Shown here piece after piece: positions 1 to 6,584 of a stretch of DNA of 13,114 nt. Position 1 is the stretch's first letter; every line of letters begins with the position of its first letter. The stretch comes from JAMXLO01 sp036265005 (GTDB lineage: Bacteria; Pseudomonadota; Alphaproteobacteria; Acetobacterales; Acetobacteraceae), in NCBI GenBank assembly GCA_036265005.1, contig DATAPW010000182.1, positions 1 to 13,114 on the forward strand. The letters run 5' to 3'. Made by a program: the position numbers and the translations under genes. Below the pieces are notes generated by a model. That model had not been told where the DNA came from. It searched no databases and saw only the letters and a list, made by a program, of their open reading frames with translations.

Positions 1-52
1 CCTGGCCCCGCCACCAACGGCTTGCTTGCCGACGCATACGAGGAAGACGTGG

Positions 53-75
53 ATGGCGGGGACACGCCCGGCCAT
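53..75. repeat. Palindromic intergenic repeat unit (REP-like)
   Basis: Bases 53-61 and 67-75 form a 9-bp stem (ATGGCGGGG with CCCGGCCAT, one G-G mismatch) around the loop ACACG. Together with the flanking gaagacgtgg and gac it closely resembles a dispersed element I recall from alphaproteobacterial intergenic DNA, which on the other strand reads like a spurious peptide beginning MAG.VPAIHVFL. It lies about 40 bases past the stop of the neighbouring minus-strand gene, so its transcript hairpin could also end that message. The family assignment is from memory, not from a search. Confidence 0.5.
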
Positions 76-115
76 GACAGTGGGAACGATGGGTCGCTTT
101 CAGTGAACGTCGGTA

Positions 116-2215
116 TCACTCCGGCTGCACTGCGGCACCGATCAGCCAAGCGCGGGCGTCGCTTGCCGACCACCAGCTCACCACCAGATGCGGCGCATGG
201 GCGGCGATGCGGAGTGCCTGCTCCGCATCGCTCTCGACGAAATGCGTACATCCCCAGCGCGTAGCGGTCTCCGCTTTGTAGCGGGCGACGGTGTCCGCCG
301 TGTGCGGCATGTCGGCCGGCCGGCATTCCACCGGCAGCGCACCATGGCCCCAGCGCGCCAGCCATGTGCAGGTGCGTTCGTGATCCGAGTCCGGCCGGCC
401 GGTGATCACCACTGCGCGCTCCGGCGAAAAGAACGGCAGCTTGGCAAACGGCTCCAGCCCGTGCCGACGATTGACCGCTTCGAGGATGTCGGCGTGGTAC
501 ACCGCATCCGGCACGTCGGGCAGGAACACGCCATCGAGGTCCAGCCCGTAGAACGGCAGTTCGGTGGTGCGGTCCGGCCCCGCTCCGGTGGCACGCAATG
601 CGCGTCCGGAGGGCGTTGCCTCGCCGCGCTCCCACGGAAACCGCCATAGCTTCCGCATAGGATGCGACAGGTCCGGCACATAGGACGTGACGTCGGGATC
701 GTGCACCACGGCGAGCGTCAGGCAGTCGCGGCCTTCCCGCAGCAGCACGGCCCGGACGGCGTCCATCGTCCGTCCGGTGCTGCAGCCGTCGTCCACCAGC
801 AGGACCCGCCCCGCCGCCGGCGCCACGCCGATCCACTGCGTCGCGCCGGCGGTCCGCTCGAAGCCGATCATCGACAGCGGCAGCGCCATGATGCCCGCCG
901 CCATGGTGGCCGGCACCAGTCCGCCGCGGGCGATTCCCACCACCGCGTCCGGCCGCCATTGCGCGGCGCGGTCGAGCAGGGCGGCGATCATTCGCTCGGT
1001 CTGGTCGTAGCCGAGGAACACCGGCATCTGCCCGGTTTGCAGTCCCTTCCAATCGGGAAACGACCTGTTCATGGGCTTGCTCACGATTGCGTGATATAGC
1101 GACTTGTCAAAATCATCGAGCTCGTGTAGGGGGGTCTCGTTACCGAAAACAACCTTGGGCGCGTCCTTCCGGGCGCGCCATTTCTTTTTGCCCGCCTTGC
1201 CTGAACCCGCCATGCCCGCGCCCACCATGCCCGCGCCCACCATGCCTGCGCTCGCCGCAAGCCAGGCCGTCGGCATGGCCGTCTGTCCCAGCACCCAGCC
1301 CTCCCAGCGCCTGACCCACGCATCGTCCGGCGCGGTATCCGGCCGATTGCCCGCCAGCACGTTCAGCACGCAGAGCACGCCGAGTACGCAGTCGAAGCGG
1401 TCCTCCCCTGCGGCGTCGTGCCCGTAGCCGTCGGTTGCAGTCGCATGCAGCGCCGGGTCCGGCAACACCGCAAGCGCTGCCATGGCCGCAGCCAGTTGCG
1501 CCGCAACTGCCGCCCGGTCCGCCTGCCGACGCTTGCTGCCGTTCAGCCGGATGCCGAGATGGCGCAGCGCTTCGGCCGGATAGGTCTCCGCCAGCGCCAC
1601 GGCGCCTGGCGCCAACAGCGCCCTGAACGCGCCGGCGAACGGCCAGATCCGGACGTCCTCGCCGCCGGCCAATGCCGGGATCAGCATCTGCTGCCAGGCC
1701 GCGACCGCCGCCTTGCCCACCTGGTTCGCCCCCAGCGTCCAGAACAGCGGCGCCCCGGCAGGACGCTCCGCCGTGGCCCGATCGCAGGCGCGCGACAGGG
1801 CCGCTGCGCTGTCGAGGCCCAGTGCCAAGGCATGCGCGGCGCGCGTCATTCCCGCCACGCCGCGCGCCGGATAGAACGGCCGGCCCGGTCCGACGTCCGC
1901 CAATGTTGCGCACACTTGGAAGAAATCCGGCCGGTTCGGGGTTGTGGTCAGGAAATGCAGGAAATCCCTCTCCGGCAGGCCCGCCGCATAGGCGCGTGGC
2001 AGGCCCAGCGGCAGGTCGACGCCGAGTGCCACCGGTCCGCCGCCTGCCATCGCGCGCAGCCGGGCCAGGAACGTGGCGACCTCGCCCACCGGGACCGGTG
2101 CGGCAAGCCGCCACACATCGGCATCGCGCCGCGCCACCGCGACCCAGCGCTTGCGCGGATCGACACTCCAGTCGGCATGCGCGACGATTGTGCGGCTATG
2201 TTGCGCTAACGACAT
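116..2215 (-). CDS. DUF429-like / phosphoribosyltransferase / HAD three-domain fusion protein
   Basis: This 699-residue cytoplasmic protein has three parts. Residues 1 to about 318 look like the DUF429 family (predicted RNase H fold): acidic motifs ADWS (D15), GVDLPLGLP (D67), AETYPAEAL (E210) and EDRFDCVLG (D275), plus the family-like FWTLGANQVGKAA and EGWVLGQ blocks. Residues 322-345 are a low-complexity Gly/Met/Ala linker ending in lysines. Residues about 395-520 are a type I phosphoribosyltransferase: VVGIARGGLVPA (425-436) and the PRPP-binding loop VLLVDDGCSTGRT (471-483). Residues about 555-690 are a HAD-type phosphatase: DLD (559-561), ITGRP (604-608), K647 and ESD (661-663). Such PRTase-HAD pairs occur, as I recall, in polysaccharide clusters; the DUF429 fusion is the odd part. 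The substrate is unknown; a nucleotide or sugar-phosphate reaction is inferred. ATG at 2215 is the only good start; no clear Shine-Dalgarno precedes it. Confidence 0.85.
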   Translation of the reverse strand: MSLAQHSRTIVAHADWSVDPRKRWVAVARRDADVWRLAAPVPVGEVATFLARLRAMAGGGPVALGVDLPLGLPRAYAAGLPERDFLHFLTTTPNRPDFFQVCATLADVGPGRPFYPARGVAGMTRAAHALALGLDSAAALSRACDRATAERPAGAPLFWTLGANQVGKAAVAAWQQMLIPALAGGEDVRIWPFAGAFRALLAPGAVALAETYPAEALRHLGIRLNGSKRRQADRAAVAAQLAAAMAALAVLPDPALHATATDGYGHDAAGEDRFDCVLGVLCVLNVLAGNRPDTAPDDAWVRRWEGWVLGQTAMPTAWLAASAGMVGAGMVGAGMAGSGKAGKKKWRARKDAPKVVFGNETPLHELDDFDKSLYHAIVSKPMNRSFPDWKGLQTGQMPVFLGYDQTERMIAALLDRAAQWRPDAVVGIARGGLVPATMAAGIMALPLSMIGFERTAGATQWIGVAPAAGRVLLVDDGCSTGRTMDAVRAVLLREGRDCLTLAVVHDPDVTSYVPDLSHPMRKLWRFPWERGEATPSGRALRATGAGPDRTTELPFYGLDLDGVFLPDVPDAVYHADILEAVNRRHGLEPFAKLPFFSPERAVVITGRPDSDHERTCTWLARWGHGALPVECRPADMPHTADTVARYKAETATRWGCTHFVESDAEQALRIAAHAPHLVVSWWSASDARAWLIGAAVQPE
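1211..1250. repeat. 15-bp tandem repeat in the fusion-protein linker
   Basis: The unit catgcccgcgcccac occurs perfectly at 1211-1225 and 1226-1240, followed by a 10-base partial, one-mismatch copy at 1241-1250. On the minus strand it encodes repeated GMVGA blocks (residues about 324-336), exactly between the DUF429-like and phosphoribosyltransferase domains. Being 15 bp, copy-number change would lengthen or shorten the linker without changing frame. Confidence 0.85.
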
Positions 2216-2228
2216 GGGGACATCCGGG

Positions 2229-2756
2229 ATGGCATATCGCTACTCGCCGGTGGCGCTCTGGCTGCATTGGCTCACTGCCGCGCTGGTGCTGGCCATGATC
2301 GTGGTGGGCATCTGGATGACGTATTTCGAGCCGAAGGACGAGGCCTTCAAATTCCTGCTCTACGACGTGCATGAGAGTGTCGGCGCGGCGCTGTTCGTGC
2401 TGGTGCTGGTCCGCCTGTTGCGCCGGCTGGCCAATCCCCCGGCGTCGCTGCCGCATCGCGTGCCGGCGCATTTCCGCGCCGCCGCGCATCTGAACCACGC
2501 ACTGCTCTACGCGGTGCTGTTGATCCAGCCGATCATCGGATTCCTCGACACCAACGCCTGGGGATTTCCGCTGCAATGGGCCGGGCTGGTCGAGATCCCG
2601 TCGCCGATCGGCAAGAACGAGACCCTGGCGCCGGTGCTGTCGGACCTGCATTGGTACGGCGCGATGGTGCTGGTCGTGCTGGTCGGCGCGCATTTGAGCG
2701 GCGCGTTTTATCACGGCGTGATCCGCCGCGATGGGGTGGTGCAGCGAATGCTATAG
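2229..2756 (+). CDS. cybB: Cytochrome b561 (di-haem, CybB type)
   Basis: A 175-residue inner-membrane protein with four hydrophobic segments (about 9-29, 47-66, 88-106, 142-160). Likely b-haem ligands are H13 (WLHWLTAA), H48 (DVHESVGA), H141 (DLHWYGA) and H155 (GAHLSGAFYH). Spacing and length match E. coli CybB (176 residues; His 13, 47, 137, 151). The family moves electrons between membrane quinol and other acceptors, and some members oxidise superoxide at the membrane. ATG 2229 is chosen because GGGGA (2216-2220) sits 8 bases upstream and the protein then begins MAYRYSPVALWLHW as the family does; ATG 2214 would add five residues. The gene is divergent from the fusion gene with only 13 bases between starts. 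Confidence 0.93.
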   Translation: MAYRYSPVALWLHWLTAALVLAMIVVGIWMTYFEPKDEAFKFLLYDVHESVGAALFVLVLVRLLRRLANPPASLPHRVPAHFRAAAHLNHALLYAVLLIQPIIGFLDTNAWGFPLQWAGLVEIPSPIGKNETLAPVLSDLHWYGAMVLVVLVGAHLSGAFYHGVIRRDGVVQRML

Positions 2757-2966
2757 CGGCTTGTGGGCACGATCCAGCAGGCGGGCGAACAGACCCGGCT
2801 TCTTCGGCGGCTTCACGGCTTCGGCCGCCTTCACCTTGGCCCGTGTCTCGGCCTCGACCTGGCGCTGCTTGCTGTTCAGCCACTTGTCCAGGCTCATGCC
2901 GGCCTTCGCGGCTCGCTTCGCCTCGTAGGCGCGTTGGCCGTCGCTCAGGGTCTTTGGCGTCTTCAA
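2751..2966 (-). CDS. Small basic protein of unknown function
   Basis: A 71-residue, lysine/arginine/alanine-rich soluble protein. I do not recognise a named family. The chosen start is TTG at 2966 because a GGGGA Shine-Dalgarno lies 6 bases upstream; the frame is open further but the upstream residues look non-coding. The first half (KTLSDGQRAYEAKRAAKAG, then MSLDKWL) looks like a short helical repressor-like or adaptor fold; residues about 32-50 are probably a charged helix, and the C-terminus (GLFARLLDR) is amphipathic. Its stop codon abuts that of cybB: the palindrome CTATAG at 2751-2756 gives both TAG stops with no gap. Its expression is convergent to cybB and divergent from the citrate synthase gene. 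Confidence 0.65.
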   Translation of the reverse strand: MKTPKTLSDGQRAYEAKRAAKAGMSLDKWLNSKQRQVEAETRAKVKAAEAVKPPKKPGLFARLLDRAHKPL

Positions 2967-3060
2967 GGTGGTTCCCCGCTGATCGCCCCGGTTTTGGCAG
3001 GCTGGCCGGCCGCGTTCAAGACCTGCCATGCTGCCGGTGCAACGGCAGCAGGACTCCATC

Positions 3061-4125
3061 ATGCCAAGCGGACTGGACGGGATCGTCGCGGCTGACACGG
3101 TGCTGAGCCACACCGACCGGGAGCGCGGCATGCTCTGGGTGCGCGGCGTGGCGTTGCCGGAGCTTGTGGCGCTGCATGGCTATGAGGGCACGGTCGCGCT
3201 GCTGTGGCAGGGGTTTGCCGGCGACGATATTACCCGGGCCGGCATGGCGGCCGAACTGGGTGCGGCACGCGTTGCGGCGTTCGACGCCATCGGCGGCTGG
3301 CTGCCGGCTGCCGGTCGGCGTCCACTGTCCGAAGCTGTCCGCCGGTGCCTTGCGACACTGGCGGACGATACGCCGCCCGCTGGCATCGTCGCCACGCTGA
3401 GCGTCGCGGTGCCGGCATTGCTGCGCACCGCACGCGGCGATGCGCCGCTGGCGCCGGATGCGGCGCTTGGCACCGCTGCCGACCTGCTGCGCATGCTGCA
3501 TGGCGCGCCGGCCGACGCGGCGAACGTTGCCGCACTGGACACGTATTTCGCCGTGATGGCCGAGAGCGGCCTGAGTGGCTCCAGCTTCACCGCCCGCGTC
3601 ATCGCATCGACTCGCGCGTCACTGGTGTGCGCCGCATTGGGCGCATGGTGCGCCTTCACCGGTGAACTGCATGGCGGTGCGCCGGGACCGACACTGGATC
3701 TGCTCGATGCGCTCGCCGCGACGGACGATGTCGATGGCTGGATCGAACGCAGGCTGCTGGCGGGCGAGCGGCTGATGGGCTTCGGCCATCGCGTGTTCCT
3801 GGGCAACGATCCGCGTGCCGAGGCGATGCGCATCGCGCTGCGGCGCATGGGTCCGGCGGCAGGCCGGCTTGATTTCGCCGAACATGTCGAGCGCCGCGTT
3901 GCCGCGGTGCTGGCGCGGGTGAAGCCGGGTCGGTTCCTGCCGGCCAATGTGGAGATCGCCGCTGCGCTGCTGCTCGATGCGGTCGGCATTCCACGCGACG
4001 CGTTCACCCCCGTGTTCGCGGTGTCGCGCTGCGCCGGCTGGCTGGCGCATGCGATGGAGCAGCGTCAGACCGGGCGGATGATCCGGCCGGTTTCGCGCTA
4101 CGTCGGACCACACGCGGTGGAATGA
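3061..4125 (+). CDS. Citrate synthase family protein (short form)
   Basis: A 354-residue protein of the citrate/2-methylcitrate synthase family, which condenses an acyl-CoA with oxaloacetate. It shows the N-terminal GLDGIVAADTVLSH block, GELHGGAPG with H204, GFGHRVF with H243, NDPRAEAM, and the C-terminal FAVSRCAGWLAHAMEQ and RPVSRYVGP substrate-binding blocks. The catalytic acid position of canonical enzymes (NVDFYS) reads NVEIAA here, with E298 in place of Asp. It is shorter than the roughly 430 residues of the main TCA-cycle enzyme of Gram-negatives, so it may be a second, specialised copy; citrate, methylcitrate or another substrate cannot be decided. ATG 3061 fits the family N-terminus better than ATG 3028. 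Confidence 0.88.
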   Translation: MPSGLDGIVAADTVLSHTDRERGMLWVRGVALPELVALHGYEGTVALLWQGFAGDDITRAGMAAELGAARVAAFDAIGGWLPAAGRRPLSEAVRRCLATLADDTPPAGIVATLSVAVPALLRTARGDAPLAPDAALGTAADLLRMLHGAPADAANVAALDTYFAVMAESGLSGSSFTARVIASTRASLVCAALGAWCAFTGELHGGAPGPTLDLLDALAATDDVDGWIERRLLAGERLMGFGHRVFLGNDPRAEAMRIALRRMGPAAGRLDFAEHVERRVAAVLARVKPGRFLPANVEIAAALLLDAVGIPRDAFTPVFAVSRCAGWLAHAMEQRQTGRMIRPVSRYVGPHAVE

Positions 4126-4251
4126 GTCGCCATCGTTCGGCCTGTTGTCATTGCTGGGAATGCGGCGACGAAGCGATCCCTGTCCAGTTGTGCGCGCCCA
4201 GCCCTGGCGGGGATTGCCGCGTCGCTGGGTTCCGCGCGATGACAGGCGAAC

Positions 4252-5166
4252 CTATCGGCGGGCTGAGCTGACTACAACGACCTGTGGTGCTGCAATCCGT
4301 GTTCCGCCCGCCTCGCGCCGCGCGACCCAGGTGGTTGCGAGGAAGATCACCAGTCCACCGAGCATGGTGGAACTGGTCGGCAGGTCACCAAACACGATGA
4401 AGCCCATCAGCGTCGCCCAGATCAGGTCGAGGAACCGTACCGGCTGCGTCGCCGACACATCCGCCACGCGATAGGCCTGTGTGGCGCAGTAGTGCGCGCA
4501 ACTGCCAAGTACGCCGGCGGCCAGGAACAACAGGCATTGCATCGGCGTCGGCCAAACCCATTGCAGCAGCGCCAGCGGCGCCGAGAACAGCGATATCGTC
4601 AGGCACTGCCACACCACGATCACCTCGGTGCGGTCGCGCCTTGTGAGCGCCTTGGTGATGAGCTGCGATGCGGCGAACAAAGGCGCGGATCCCAGCATGA
4701 CCAGGTCATAGAAGCCGTTGTTGCCGGACAGCTTCGGCCACACCACGATCAGCACGCCGGCGAAGCCGATCAGTGCCGATATCCAGCGCCGCCACAGCAT
4801 CGGCTCGTGGAAAAACAGCACGGCGCCGATCATCACGAAGATCGGCCCGGTGAAGCCGATTGCCGTGGTTTCGGCGAGCGGCAGATGCGGCAACGCCATG
4901 AACCACAGCAGCATGCCGGAAGTGTGCGCGGCGCCGCGCCAGAGCTGGCCGATCAGTCCGTTCGGATGATAGGCGCGGAAGCCGACGCGCAGGATGAACG
5001 GCAACATCACCAGGGCGCCGCTGACGTAGCGGAGGAACTGCGCCTCGATCGGCGGAAGCTGCAGCGTGATGACGCGCAGCAACGCGTTCAGCACGCCGAA
5101 GATGGCACCGGACAGGATCATCCAGGCCATGCCCTGCACCGCGGGCTTCAATTGCATGCTGAACAT
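4252..5166 (-). CDS. DMT/EamA-family transporter
   Basis: A 304-residue inner-membrane protein with about ten hydrophobic segments arranged as two EamA repeats (about residues 11-145 and 153-283). The signature block ALPHLPLAETTAIGFTGPIF (91-110) followed by HEPMLWRRWISALIGFAGVL is typical of drug/metabolite exporters. The second repeat ends with RFLDLIWATLMGFIVFGDLP. Substrate is unknown; relatives export amino acids, purines or S-adenosylmethionine, which cannot be told apart here. ATG 5166 and ATG 5157 are both possible starts; neither has a strong Shine-Dalgarno. The AGGC repeat begins 43 bases upstream, inside the likely promoter or leader. It converges on the citrate synthase gene with 126 bases between, in which I see no clear terminator. 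Confidence 0.9.
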   Translation of the reverse strand: MFSMQLKPAVQGMAWMILSGAIFGVLNALLRVITLQLPPIEAQFLRYVSGALVMLPFILRVGFRAYHPNGLIGQLWRGAAHTSGMLLWFMALPHLPLAETTAIGFTGPIFVMIGAVLFFHEPMLWRRWISALIGFAGVLIVVWPKLSGNNGFYDLVMLGSAPLFAASQLITKALTRRDRTEVIVVWQCLTISLFSAPLALLQWVWPTPMQCLLFLAAGVLGSCAHYCATQAYRVADVSATQPVRFLDLIWATLMGFIVFGDLPTSSTMLGGLVIFLATTWVARREAGGTRIAAPQVVVVSSARR

Positions 5167-5206
5167 CGTGCGGCGAGGGTTGCCGATCGGTTCGTGTGTG
5201 GCAAGC

Positions 5207-5284
<78 letters not shown>

Positions 5285-5306
5285 AGAGAAGCCTGCTGTC
5301 GCTTGC

Positions 5307-5334
5307 TTGCAGTGTGCCGGTAGCTCGGTACACT
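5307..5334 (+). promoter_or_regulatory. Possible promoter with overlapping dyad
   Basis: TTGCAG (5307-5312), a 16-base spacer and TACACT (5329-5334) make a weak sigma-70-like promoter 33 bases before the ATG at 5367. Bases 5311-5319 (AGTGTGCCG) and 5326-5334 (CGGTACACT) pair over nine positions with one G-T wobble around GTAGCT, giving a dyad overlapping the -10 that could be an operator. Only 3 of 6 and 4 of 6 consensus bases match, so this is tentative. Confidence 0.3.
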
Positions 5335-5366
5335 GCGCGGCGCATCACAGTCCCGGACCCAATCCC

Positions 5367-6095
5367 ATGTCCCAGTCGATCGTCTCCGAGCTTGCCCCGC
5401 ATGGCGTCCTGCGCGCCGCCATCAACATGGGCAATTTCCTGCTGGTCACCGGCAGGTCCGCGTCAGGCGATCCGGATGGCGTCTCGCCCGACATGGCGCG
5501 TGCCATCGCCGACCGGCTGGGCGTGCCGGTGAAGTACGTGCCGTTCGCCAAGCCTGGCGAACTGGCGGATGCGGTGGGCGACGATGCCTGGGACATCGGG
5601 CTGATCGGCGCGGAGCCGGCGCGGGCGGAGAAGATCGCCTTCACGCCGGCCTACGTGGAGATCGAGGCGACGTATCTGGTGCCTGCCGGCTCCAAGCTGC
5701 AGTCGATCGCCGACGTCGACAAGCCGGGCGTGCGCATCGCGGTGTCGGCGCGCAGTGCCTACGATCTCTGGCTGGAGCGCAATATCAGGCATGCCACGCT
5801 GGTACGGTCGGACGAAACCACCAGCGCGGTGGAGAAATTCACCCGCGACAAACTGGAAGCACTGGCCGGGCTGCGTCCCGGCCTGCTGACGGATATCCAG
5901 AAGATGCCTGGCGCGCGGATCCTCGACGGACAGTTCTCCGCCGTGCAGCAGGCAGTCGGCACGGCTCGGAGCCACTCGGCTGGGGCGAAGTTCCTGCGCG
6001 AATTCGTCGAGGAGGCGAAGACGTCAGGCCTGGTCGCCAGGCTGATCGAGAAGCACGGCGTGGTCGGGCGGCTGTCGGTCGCGCCGCCCGGGTGA
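5367..6095 (+). CDS. Solute-binding protein family 3-like protein without signal peptide
   Basis: A 242-residue protein with the fold of periplasmic amino-acid-binding proteins (SBP_bac_3): it opens with LAPHGVLRAAINMGNFLLV, has SPDMARAIADRLGVPVKYVPF (39-59), WDIGLIGAEPARAEKIAFTPAYVEIEATYLV (75-105) and an SIADVDKPGVRIAVSARSAYDLWL block beginning near 115. Canonical members carry an N-terminal signal peptide; here the domain begins at once after MSQSIVSE, so it is predicted cytoplasmic. No permease or ATPase gene is adjacent. The frame stays open upstream to a GTG at 5196 across the AGGC repeat, but that extension (AGRQ repeats, then EEKPAVACLQCAG) is not a signal peptide either. It could be a cytosolic ligand sensor, or a binding protein that lost its export signal. 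Confidence 0.8.
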   Translation: MSQSIVSELAPHGVLRAAINMGNFLLVTGRSASGDPDGVSPDMARAIADRLGVPVKYVPFAKPGELADAVGDDAWDIGLIGAEPARAEKIAFTPAYVEIEATYLVPAGSKLQSIADVDKPGVRIAVSARSAYDLWLERNIRHATLVRSDETTSAVEKFTRDKLEALAGLRPGLLTDIQKMPGARILDGQFSAVQQAVGTARSHSAGAKFLREFVEEAKTSGLVARLIEKHGVVGRLSVAPPG

Positions 6096-6116
6096 CCTGC
6101 AGCGCTGCAGGTCACC
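6091..6116. terminator. Perfect 26-bp palindrome, probable bidirectional terminator
   Basis: GGTGACCTGCAGC followed directly by its exact reverse complement gives a perfect palindrome. It contains the stop codon (6093-6095) of the binding-fold gene and ends 10 bases before the stop of the convergent small secreted protein. In RNA it would form a stem of about 11 bp with a GCGC loop. No T tract follows on either strand, so it may act as a stabilising hairpin rather than a textbook intrinsic terminator. Confidence 0.6.
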
Positions 6117-6126
6117 TGGCATTTGC

Positions 6127-6387
6127 CTACCAGTTCGGGTCGGAGTCCCAGAGCGAGATCTCGCCATGCGGACCGTACCAGGTCTGGCCGGTCGGGTTCG
6201 GCAGCGGACGGACCGCATTGCCGCCGATTCCGACCCCCCGTTGGCCATCGTGCATCACCGGCTGTGACACGACACGATGCAGTCCGGTGACAACGGGATT
6301 GCCCATCGGATCCTGGACGCCCTCGGCGTGGGCGCTCGCCATACCGATTGCGACCAACGCTGCCGCTGCAAACAACATGGATTTCAT
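6127..6387 (-). CDS. Small secreted protein of unknown function
   Basis: An 86-residue protein. ATG 6387 is preceded by a strong AGGAGG Shine-Dalgarno about 9 bases upstream (6397-6402). Residues 1-21 (MKSMLFAAAALVAIGMASAHA) form a clear Sec signal peptide with an AHA cleavage site, leaving a mature protein of about 65 residues. The mature part has no cysteine, is rich in Gly, Pro and Val, and ends with a Trp-rich tail (TWYGPHGEISLWDSDPNW). I do not recognise the family. It is divergent from the lytic transglycosylase gene (197-base gap holding both promoters, none clear enough to place) and convergent with the binding-fold gene across the 26-bp palindrome. Periplasmic or secreted location is inferred. 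Confidence 0.75.
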   Translation of the reverse strand: MKSMLFAAAALVAIGMASAHAEGVQDPMGNPVVTGLHRVVSQPVMHDGQRGVGIGGNAVRPLPNPTGQTWYGPHGEISLWDSDPNW

Positions 6388-6584
6388 CTGTTCTGCCCTC
6401 CTGATGTCCGAATGTCTGAAGTCCTGTGCTTCGCGAGAAGAAATGGCGACTTGCCGTGCCGGCTTCCCATAGATGTTTTGGTTCGGTGTGATCTTGCGAT
6501 GAGATGATTCGCCAACCCGCTGGCACCCGGCATCCGGCGCCGACGTTGTTGCTGCGACGCGTCCAGCCGTGGCAGACACCCGCT

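Noticed and set aside
22..264. 80-codon plus-strand frame at the left edge
   Set aside because: It runs through the palindromic repeat and then antisense to the end of the fusion gene; no Shine-Dalgarno and no protein-like motifs.
4126..4251. Search for a terminator between the convergent citrate synthase and transporter genes
   Set aside because: Only weak, interrupted inverted repeats are visible and no T tract, so none is called.
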